Positions 11,928-23,900 of a stretch of DNA of 64,000 bases are shown here, piece after piece. Position numbers and translations under genes: made by a program. This stretch comes from Phlebotomus papatasi (taxonomy: Eukaryota; Arthropoda; Insecta; Diptera; Psychodidae), in the NCBI RefSeq assembly GCF_024763615.1, contig NC_077222.1, positions 71,672,001 through 71,736,000 of the forward strand. Direction: 5' to 3'. The stretch's first letter is position 1; each line of letters opens with the position of its first letter. A model generated the notes under the pieces. That model searched no databases. It had not been told where the DNA came from and saw only the letters and a list, made by a program, of their open reading frames with translations.

Positions 11928-14900
11928 ACAGCGAACAAATATGACACCACCAATGTCAATAAGTCCGCTAGATCATAGGGTGGCATCACCTTTGATCACA
12001 GCCAGCACAACAGTTCCTTATGTGGAGGCACAAAAAGTGCCAAAACAGCCAACACTCCCCGATGGCGCCAATTCGGCCGTCACCATTGTGACGGAAGTGG
12101 CCAATAGTGCTAAGAGTCCAAGTGTTACAGTAGCAGCAACGTTCAAAGTTAACTCTGTTGTTAATTCTGTACGAACAAATTCTGGCGATGGTACAAGTCG
12201 CACGACACTAAGTGATACTTCAAGTCCGGCACCAAGTCCGGAATTACGTAGTTCACCAGTGACTCCAGCTAAAATTGTCACAGAACCAGAAAAATCATCT
12301 AGTCCTGGTAAGACTTGTTTTTTTTTTAAATCTCTATAAATTTATGTTTTAGTTTTAGATAATCTCGATTTTTGAGATATAGGGGCACCTTTGAAAAAGG
12401 GTTTTTTCTCCTATTTTTAAATGGAACTGAGCCTTATCTTAATGTAATTCAGCTTCACAATTGGATTGGTGATGGTTATATCAAAATTGATTATATCAAA
12501 ATTGCCCCACTTCTCCCTAATGAATTTTACGGCGTTATCACACTTGCACATTAAAATTTTAATGTGATTCACATTAATTGTCGCTTATGAGCGTCCAAAT
12601 ATGTTATTTGTGTCTTTGAGTCGCTTAATATTTGGGGGTTTTCTATTTATTGATAAAGAAGTGGACTTGGCCTGCAAAAATAAGTTAAAATTTACCTAAA
12701 GCATAAATATTTTTCACATTAAAAAATTAAAGAGAAAATCGCATTAATGCTATAAATCAATTTATATCAAATTTTGCGGGCCAAGTCTACCTTTTTATCA
12801 ACAAATAGATCAAATTTTGAATATAAAATGATTCAAACAAACAAATTACACATTTGGGCTCTCACCAGTGACAATTAATGTGAATCATATTAAGATTTTA
12901 ATGTGCAAATGGGATAACACAGTTAGGCTTGCATTTGAATAAAAATTTCAAGATAAGAACTATGAAAAAAAATCACGGTATTTCAGGTATTAAAAAGATT
13001 TGTTACTTTTGATCAATTCAGGGGTTTTATAACAGAGTTATCACACTAGAAAATTTCAAATTAAAATTAAAGTGAAAAGTTGCTCATTAAAACTTCTAGA
13101 ACTATTCGAAATCGCTGATTTAGTCAGGACACATTGCTAGAATTGCTCAATGTCACGACGGCACACGGCTTGTCAAATGAGTGTTTTTGTTTTTGAAGCA
13201 TTTCAGTCGTTTGAACGAAAATGTGCGATTTTAGTGAAGAAGAGGAAATTTAGCTCCTGTACACTACTTTTATATGGTGCAAAAGGACCCGCTAAGCGAG
13301 AAGAAGGAGATTGTGGGCGAGAAATTGGCTCCTAACGCGACCTTCACATGATGTCGTTGAAATTCTCTGGGGCGATTTTTTTGGACATAATAATTTTCTC
13401 CAGATGACTTCGGAGGAATTTAAAAAGCTGCTTCAAATCGTAGGGCTTTATTTTCAAAAGAAGACTACGAAAATAAGGGAACCAATATCACCCAAATCCC
13501 GACTGGGGTGTGAGTTCCGGCGATTGGTGACTCAATTTGTCACAAACGGCCTGAAAACCATCAGATCGGCTGCCTCTATTTTTGTATTCCCGGCAATTGT
13601 AGTCCCAAATGACGAAATACTAGAAGTTTATAAAGGAATATAAAATGTAGATCGAACACATTTTTGTTGAACTTTTTTCTTACTTATCCTCTGCACTGAT
13701 CTTTTTCAAGGTCTTTTGCCCTTTCTCCATCTCGTACGCGATAAATAGTAGGTATTATCACTACTTTTTATCACAATTTAATCACGAATAAATTGGTGAG
13801 AAAATTGTGGCACAGAAACTACGCGAATGAGTGCAATAAAGCAGTACATGATGAAAATTTAATGAGCAAATTTTGCTCATAAATTTGCTCACTTCTCATT
13901 AATTTGCTCATTAATTATCAACCGTATTCATGCTATTTAAATTTAATCTATTTAAACCAATTTTTGTGACTCGAGTCCACTTTTTTATCACTAAATGAAT
14001 CGATTTCTAAAAGGTCTTGACGAAAATTGCACATTAGGACACATATCAGCAACAATTAATGTGAATCACATTAAAATTTTAATGTTAAATTCTCTAGTGT
14101 GATAGCACCTCTCTCGAAAAAGATTTTAAGAGTCAGAAAGTTTGATTTCCGTTCTACTATCCAAGAGGAAAATTTATTCAAAAATTTTGCCTGTTTTGAA
14201 GGTACCTAAACTTGAATGTTAATTAAAATATGTACCTAAACCTCACGACGATTGAGAGAGACTGAGGCAATTTCGATCTTTGAAAGGTACGGGCTAAAAC
14301 TATATCTTATTAGAATGAATAACAAGCATACGGATAAATGAAAAAGGAAAATATAAAAAAGGTATATCCTTTGCGGATACTTCATCGATTCATTGCTAAT
14401 TGAATGAAACCGATGCTGACGGGTTGGCAATTTCAAGACCTTTCAAAAAATTTTAATTAAGGTAAATCGGTTAAAAAACATAGGCTATGTAATGTGGTTT
14501 AATTTTGATCGACACATGGCATTAACGTTTCTTTTCGGCGTGAGACATCAGAAATTGCTTCGCTTTTTGTAACTTTTTGCTCTATACCTTTTGTTACTTT
14601 TTACCCCAAGTGGCCATTTTTAATAAAAGGATTTCTGGAGAAAATAACCTTTGTAAAATTCTAAAATAGATAGCGGATTCGTATTCAAAGAATCCAAATT
14701 ATTTAGAAAATATTCACCAGTGCATCAATTTTGGAAAATAAGTAGGTAATAATTGTTATCTTCTGCAAGGAAAATATTTGAAAAATAAGACTAAAAATTT
14801 TTATATTTTTTATTTTCTAAATTCCTTGTTCGAATTCTAAGAAATTTACTACATTAAAAAAGGTCTATGACGGCTATCTATAGAAAAGAATTTGAGCCGC

Positions 14901-17900
14901 TATCTTTGTTACCTTGGAAGATATTGAATTTTGAATTTTTCGATTTGTGACTTTTTGCCCCAGTCTCCCCTACTATTTTTCCGCATATTTCTGAATAAAG
15001 TTCGGCTTTACCATAGTTTAATTTAGATCCGTAACTCTTTTGTCTGTCCAAATTACATTACGTTAAAGCCCAGTTTCCCCAGTCTCCCCCTAGGCTTTTT
15101 AAAAGGTGTTTAATCCTTCCTATTAAAATTTAAGAAATATACTGAACAAACTGAACATAATCGAAATCTTTCAAGCAATTTCACAAAATCGTCATTTCAT
15201 TTTTTTTTTTCGTTCTTTGTACATACCATCAGCTCCTAAACCCAACGCACCGCGACATCTCAAAAAGGCTTGGCTTCAGCGCCATACAGGTGAAGACTTG
15301 GAAGACAGCACGGGAATTACGGGTGGTGGAAGCTGTGTTAAATTGCCATTGACACTCAATACCACTCCAATTGCAAACAATAGTGATCAAGCGGTCACTA
15401 ATAGCAATAACAGTACAACAGCAACTTCAACAAATTCCACAAGTCACTCAACAGTCCATTCAATTCACAATGTGGGAACAATGGCAATTAATAGCATCAG
15501 TAAAACCAAAAGTCTAGGTAAATTTCAATCATACCAATACTTGGTCACAAATTTTATTATTTCGAAAGGGAATTAGTAAGTGATAGAGCTAATATTGGGC
15601 ATTGTTTTCTTTTTTTTTTTCTTTCGTGATTTTACAGTTAGTGGCAGTAAAATAAATCAACATCCAAAAAAAAGTGCTGTAATCAATCAAAATAATATCA
15701 ATCGAGATAATGGACACAATTCAGATTCCAATCAAAAGGATGATAGTTCCAGTTCAGATCAGGTAAATAACAAAATGGGAAAAGGGTAGTACAAGGGTGA
15801 AATTTACTGTATTGTGAAAACAATCTCACATCTATGAATGACATTGTGAAGTATATAATGTATTATTATGTATAATGCGTATTTTGTCTTTGTCTCTTTC
15901 CCTGTGTATAGGAACGTCCTCCAAAGAGTCCTCCAAAGCGAAAACCCATTAAGGTGAAGCGACGAAAGGGTGGTGCACGAAGGCATGCGGATGAGAGTAA
16001 AAAGAAGAGGGTGAGTAATTAAGAGTCACTGCATGTTTACAATGATGCTCAAATTCAGAGGAATAATTAAGTAATTTTATTTTGGTGTCTTTTCAACAAT
16101 CAACCAAAAAAATAAATAAAACAAAAATAAATAAATAAATCACGAGTAGCAGGCAAGCGAAAGCGATAAGGATAGTGAAAGTGATAAGGAAAGCATATCC
16201 GATAAGGATAGTGATAGTACGAGTGCGTCATTGGGGAAAAAGACAAATGGAAGTGCAGCAGCAAATTCGGCCATAGTGAAGGAACCACGAAAACGTGGTC
16301 GACGACCAAAAAATGCAAAAGATGAAACAAGGTAATAACGTTATTTTAATTTATTAATACAATTTTGATTTTGTAGAAAGTTGTGCAACATTTTTCCCAC
16401 AATATAGGGTGGATTAACTCCTTTTTTTTGCTACTTTCAAGGAAAAGTTTTGAAATTATCTAACTCCACACTGAGAGAAAAACGGGGGTGCGATTAACTT
16501 TTTTTCCTCATAACTTACACTTTTTAGGTGTAAAAATATATCAACATTTTTTAATGTTAATTTTACACCTTTTTAAGGGTAAAATTAACATGAAAAAGGT
16601 TAACTTTAACCCTTAATACACCTAAAAAGCATAATATTTACACAGATTTCGGATCAATACTGCAGGGTAAAATAAACATTTGCGGAATGTTATTTTAACT
16701 TTTTCGGATTTCTCTCAGTGCAGGAAAGAGCGTTACGAAGTTTTTGAACAAGCGAATAGGGCAAAAAATTCCTTGAAAACCTGAAAAAAAATCAAAGGAC
16801 AGTCATTATTTTTTGTTATTTGTATTTAAACTGTTCTTCTCGCATTGAAAAAATTAGGTAATTTCGCATTTTTTTACTAAGTTTCGTTGTATCAAAGGGC
16901 ATTGTCAGAATTTCAATAAGAAAGGACAAATTTGAAATAATATCAGTTGATATATAACGAAAATATTTATGGAGTATTATCATCCCAAAAACACGTTATT
17001 TCGAATGCAAAGAACAAGAAAAATCGCACTAATAAACTAATTTTAATGCAATATTAATTCATTTACGAGGAGCTTGTGTAGCTTCGTACGGAAAATGATT
17101 TAAGACTTTTTAGGTTCATAATTCCACCTCGCAAAACTTCCTCGAAATCCTAAGATTTTCCTCTAGAGAAAAATTAAAATTTATTGACAATTTTTACACG
17201 GTTTGCCTGATTTGCCCAGCTACGTACAAAATTTTGACACTTATGTACTCCTCATTTTCTCTGGAAACATTATACAGGACACAAAAATTTGCACATCACT
17301 GTTTAGATGGAACTTTAATCTATTTGATTTCATCGTTTGTAGAAGGTATCATGCCAGGGCCGTAGAGTTGGGGGCTTTGAGGGGAAATGCCCTACCTTAA
17401 AACTTCCAATGATCTATCTTAAAAACCAGAAACTAAGATAATGTTCTAAATAAACTGTTCGTAGTATGATATGGTAGAGAAGAAATTAATATCTAAATAA
17501 ATGTCCTGATAGGGTAAATGTCCTAATTCAAAACCATTTCCAGACGCTTCAACTTTGACAGAAGATTTAACACATTAAGTTCATATTTTTTCTGAAGAGA
17601 ATTACATAAATTTGCTCCTTGACTCTTCTAGAACGTTACAGTTTAGTGAAAATTCTTTAAATATAATTTTGAAAACTTCTTAAATACAAGAAAAATACTC
17701 GAGTGTAAAATGCTTCTATTGGAAACAAATTAATCCAATTGGAGAAAAGGGAAATTTTCTAATTGGATACAAATAGCGTAAGTGAAACCGCGACGAAAGT
17801 CTTCCAAAACTTAGTTGAGTTGATCCTGAGTGCAAGATTTATTCTTATTCCTGGTCTTTTCTCCTTTCCCATCTAAAACAATAAGAAAATCTCTCCAAAA

Positions 17901-20900
17901 AAATCATATTTCCGGGGTTTCCTATTGAAGCATTTGCAGACACTTCAGAAAAACCCTTTTTGTTCACGAAATAGGTAATTATTTCATTTGAAAACTTCAC
18001 GTACCGTTAACAATAAAGAAAAGTACTTAATTTAACTAAAAAGCAAGAAATAAGACATAAATGATAAACAATAAAACGAATAAACAACAGTCACCTCATT
18101 GTTTTTTATTGGAAAACATGGTCGATCGATAAAAAATTCGATGGTGAAAAGGTACACTTTTAATTTTTCTGAGAAATTAACAAATTAAAATTTGTGAATA
18201 TGAATGAATTTTCGCTTTATTTGGAGCAAATAATGAAACTGTGGTATAGAAAATATGTAAATATAATAATTTAGTACTGTATTTATCGTGATAACAATTA
18301 CGTTTCCATTTGGAGTAGCGAAAAATTTCCAATTGAAGCAGGTTTTGAATTAGCTTAATTTACCCTACAGCATGGGCACTTTTCCTCTACATGAAGTTTG
18401 AAATTTATTGTTTTTCAAAAAGTGGCAAAAATTTTGAATCCACCCTATTATTTTGTACATTTTATTTTTCAAAATTTTTCTCTAGAACAAATTTTAAAAA
18501 GAAAATGCATTTAGTAAACAAAAAAAAAGCAAAAAGAAAATATTGAATTAGCTTTAATGTTGGGGTCTGTGATCGATTAATTGAAACTTACAACAGTAAT
18601 AAAAAAAAGCAAAAAGACGAGACGAATCCCCTGAGAGATCCGTTCTGCAAGCCACCCATATCACAACTGAAGAAGACGGGAGAGTCATTTCTGCAGGATG
18701 GACCGTGCTTCGAAGTGGCACCCAAATTGGCGAAATGTCGTGAATGTCGCTGGACACCAAATCAACGTTCCAAGAATACACCAAATATATTTTGTCGATT
18801 TTATGCTTTCCGCCGCTTGAGGTGAGTCACTTATCAATTGAATTTTTGTATCTTTGAAGTTACATCAAATAAATGTTATTTTTCTTTTGATTAATTTCAA
18901 TTTCAGATACACAAAGAATGGTCAGCTGGCTATTGCGGGTTTCTCGGATCCCTACAAAGATCCAAAGGAGGAGGACTTGAAACTATGGATTCCAGATGGT
19001 GACAGTCCACCTTGTGTGTTGGATCTACAGGGCGCGAGATTCTTGCTTGCGTACGTTGCTGATCAATTTTGTGACTTGGTCCAACAGGAGAAGGAAGCAA
19101 TGGCAGAACACATGTCAGACGGTAAGAAAATAAAATATTAAATTAAATTTTCCCTGGCATTGTGAGAGTAGTGAAAAATGATAACATTTCTAGGATGTAC
19201 ATTAAATTTTTTTTACCTAAGTTCAAAGCAACTTGGGTTTTACAAAAAAGCTTCATAAGACGTAAACCGGTTATAGAGCATAAACTGGTTTTGGAAAATT
19301 GAAATAGTGTCGATTTGACGTATCGAAAAAGTAGAAAAATCCATACGATTCGGAGTCTCGAAGTACTTACTACTTTTGTACGATTTAACCTAATGAAAAG
19401 TAGTCAAATCGGTTCGATTTGGAATATCGATATACCGTCTAGACTTGCTCGATTTGACGCATCGAAAAGTTGTAAATCTAAACGATTTGGAATATCGAAA
19501 TAGCGACAATACTTGTACGATTTCGACGCATCGAAAAGTTGTAAATCTATACGACTTGGAATATCGAAATAGCGAAAATACTTGTACGATTCGACGCATC
19601 GAAATGTAGCAAAATCTAAGATTTGGAATATCGAAATAGTGACAATGCTTGTACGATTTAAATCATCGAAAATCAGTAAAATCTGTACAATTTGGAATAT
19701 TGAAATCACGACAACACTTATCTGATTTGACGCGTCGAAAAGTAGCAGAATCTGTACGATTAGGAGTATCGAAATATTGGCTATATTTATACAATTGGAC
19801 GTACCGGAAAAGTAATAAATTATGTGCGATTTGGTGTATCGAAATACTAGTTACATATGTACGATTTCACGCATCGAAAAGTAGTAAAATCTGTACGATT
19901 CAGAGTATCGAGATAGTGAGTAAACTTATACGATTTGACGTGTCTAGTGAATAATAAAATCTGTACGATTTAGACTATCGAAATACTGTATAGATTTGTA
20001 CGACTTGACATATCGAAAAAGAAGTGAAATCTGTACTATTTGTAGTATCGAAATACTGGCTACACTTGTACGATTTGTCGCATCGAAAAGTAGCAAAATC
20101 TGTCTGTACGATTCAGAGTATCGAGATAGTGACTAAACTTATACGATTTGACATGTTGAGCGAATAATAAAATCTGTACGATTTAGAGTATCGAAATACT
20201 GTATAGATTTGTACGATTTGACATATCGAAAAAGTAGTGAAATCTGTACAATTTGTAATATCGAAATACTAGCTACACTTGTACGATTTTACATACCGGA
20301 AAAGTAGTAAATTATATTCGATTCGGAGTATCGAAATACTGACTACATTTGTACGATTTGTCGCATCAAAAAGTAGAAAAATGTGTACTATTTGGAATAT
20401 CGAAATAATGACTACCCTTGTACGTTTTGACGCATCGAAAAGTAGTAAAATCTGTACAATTTGGAGAATCGAAATACTGGCTACATTTGTACGATTTGAC
20501 GTATCGTAAAAGAAGTTAATATTGTGGGATTCGGGATATCGAATTAGTATCTACTTTTGTACGCTACAGAGCGTCAAAATATAGGTATACTCGAAAAATC
20601 GAAGTACAGTTTGCTTCAGAAAAGAACTCAAAATCGAAATCACTAGCAATATTTAGCCTGTACTTTAAAAGATACATTCGAAATTAGGAAAATAAGTATA
20701 TTAAGCTATTACAACAATATTATGGATGAAAAGAGTGTAAAGTATTTAAAGTTGAACATAACTTTTATTGAAAATTTAGTAATAAAACCGTTATCATTGA
20801 TACTTTAAATGAAAAATAAGTAAACGCATGTTATATAACAAGGTAAATGTTTTATGATTTTTTTAAGTTTATTGCGTATTATAAATTTTCAAAGTATAAA

Positions 20901-23900
20901 TTTAAGTATCTCAATATTTTTCTTTCCAATTAAGTGATGATATAGTCGATTTAGAAAATCGCATTATTCATTTTCTTCCTATTTCAATGAAATTTTAGAA
21001 TTGTTTCTTCTAATGTTAAAATATTAAAATGTCCTATATAAAGTTTAAAAGTTCCTTTCACAATCTATACGACATGTAAAATTTATGACTTAGACAATAT
21101 CATGTTTTATGTGTTTTGCGTGACACTTTAGTTCAAAGCTATATCTCATTTTCATAATTTTAAACTGATGCTATGACAGTTAATTTAATTGATCATAAAA
21201 TCATTAATGATGCCAGGAGAATAGTTTAATGGGAACCGGTGAATAATGGGGCCTTTTATCACAATCACATAAGTTATATAATGGAAAAGTTACTTGAGAT
21301 AAGACGGATGTTTGGTGAGAAATTAAATTGGTTTGATGTTAGATAGTATATATAGTATAATATTGGGATAATGGAGAAATTTAATTTGTGGTAATCACTG
21401 GCTCTTCACAATTTGTTCATTAGTTTGGCAATTAATTTAAGGGTGGTTTAGTTTTCAATTTTACCCCAATTGTCATTGAGTGTTTTGTTCTTCTCTTCTC
21501 GACTAATTTTAGTTAAATTTGATTATAATTCACAGACAAAACTATCGCATGGAAGCGGGTGGTTCAAGGTGTCAGGGAGATGTGTGATGTATGTGAGACC
21601 ACACTGTTTAATTTCCACTGGGCATGCAGCAAATGTGGCTTTGTGGTCTGCATTGATTGCTACAAGGTAAAATTTGAATTTCTCGCTTAGTCTATCTCCA
21701 TCTATTTGTTCATTTCACTATGCAACGTTTATTTTGAATTTGAGTTCTAATCTAAGGTGATTTTTCTTATTTGATGGATCCATTACAAAATTCTGATTTA
21801 TTTATTAAATTCCTTTAGTCTCACATGAATTAATTTATACCCGTTTTTGACAATTAACAGACTTAAAATATTTATAAAGAGAAAACGCGAGGTACTTTAG
21901 TACTAGTAAAGTTTGTGAAACCAATTCCCTTGGAAAATGATAAATGAAATGTAATTTTTGCAGTTGATATACTATCCACTGATAATCCAATGTTTAGAGT
22001 GAGAGGAACGTCTAACAACACTTTAAGTACTTATATAATGTGCTGGACATACTTACGATTTAGGCTCAAAGACGGCTTAATGTAATTATAGTTAAAATAA
22101 TGATTTGACAAAATTCCCATCAATTTCCCATTAACTAAGCCGCTTCTCGGCTTAAGCCGAAAGACGGATTTCGGTTTAAGTCGTAAGTAAATATTTTGTA
22201 AAATTTTTCGTAAATGTTTCTGAATTCCTAGGGTAAAATAAGGTAATTTGGAACCATTTACAATTTCGAACACTTGAGATTTTCTCACTGTTTCAGATGA
22301 GCAAATAGAAAAAAAAGACCACAAAATAGAAGAAAAAAACGTTCAAGAAGAAAAGGAACAGATTTCTTCTTTTTGAATCTCTAAAACAGTGAGAAAATCT
22401 TAAATGTCCCAAATTGAAAATGGTCCCAAATTACCTCATTTTACACTACTGGTGACTTACGAAAAGCTCGTAAATCGTATAACCCACTAAAAGGTTCGTA
22501 AAAGTTTGTATTGTACTTTTTTCACTAACATTCTTCGTGAAATGATCACATAACGAGCATTTTTGTTATATTTCTACAAAAATTTGTTCGTAAATGTTCG
22601 TAAACACACAGAACAATGTTCGTAAAATTTTATAACTTGTTCGTAAAGTTTTGTGATACAAACAAAAATGTACGAACAATTGTTTGTAAAAGAGCAAAAA
22701 TATGTTGTCAAGTAATTATGTTACGAACAATGTTTGTGAAAAATTACAAACTTTTACGAACTTTTTAATTGGTTCGGGGAAAGCTCACTACCTTCGGACG
22801 ATTTATGCTTCGAACATTTAATTTTTTTTCAATGTGTTATAAATGAATTTGGATCATTACAATATTATATTAGGTGAAATTCTTAACAATCTCACCTACT
22901 ATAATCCTAACAAAATCTCATGTCCTCCGATCGGCCCCAAACTTTGCCAGAATGTGTTTGGCCACTTTCTGATCACGAATATATTGATGGCTAAAAACCG
23001 TTTCCGTCCGTCCGTCCGTCCGGCCGCTCTTGGGAACTAAATAGCTCCCAAACTAAGAGAGATATCGACTTCCGGTTTTCGGCAAAGGTTATATATCGGA
23101 TGAAAATTTCGATTTGGTGCATTGACCCCCAACCCCCCAACCCTCCGTCCGCCATTTTGAATCCCCCACCTTTTTTTGTTTTCTCAATGGCTCCGCCCCT
23201 TTTTGGCGCTGCGATAGCGTCAAAATTCATCAAAATTCAAACTCATTTTTCTCAAAAACTCCTTTGTGTAAATTAAGCAAATTTTAGAGTGTTGTAGTCT
23301 AGTCTATGACGTTTCCAAAAAGTGGCGTGGCTTTGCTGTGGTTAAAGCGGAACCAGAGATATAAGGGGTCAAAGTTCACGAAATTCAAAAAATCATATGT
23401 CCGGTTCTATTTGACCGATTTTGATGAGTGAGGATGCAAATGAAAAATCATGTAAAGCACTACAACTTTCTAGAACATTTGAGCTTCGTGGGACTAACAC
23501 CAGGGCCGCCACAGTCGAAAAACCAATTTCATTATCACATAACCTCAATTAACTTGACTGTCGCTGGACCGATTTTGATGATTACCTCTACATAATTGTA
23601 GAGGACATTTGTGTCCACATTTCGTTCATACATCATTTTCCGCTCAGAATACGCTATCTTTTCGATTTTGCCATTTTAGTGTGAAAAAATTGATTTTTCC
23701 CATAATAACGCTTTGAAATCACTCAGATGCCAATTTGACTGCCTCTGCTTCACCAAGACACTTAAAATAGGGTTTTAAATGGAAAGTCTCACAAAATACA
23801 ACAACTCTTTGATATAGTTCAAGTTCACCAAATGAACACTTGGGGCGCTCTGACCGAAAAAACGAGTTCAGAAACAAACAACCTCGATTATCTCGGCTTC

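Noticed and set aside
10883..11928. Long open frames antisense to Kdm3 exon 3 (Val/Ala- and Leu-rich)
   Set aside because: CAG/CAA tracts leave the opposite strand free of stops; composition is a shadow of the Gln repeats.
19315..20509. Open frames of ~60-100 aa in the minisatellite
   Set aside because: The repeat unit happens to lack stops in some frames; peptides are periodic copies of it with no domain.
19300..20600. Regular repeats that might suggest a CRISPR array
   Set aside because: Eukaryotic intron, diverged ~70-bp units, no unique spacers and no cas genes.
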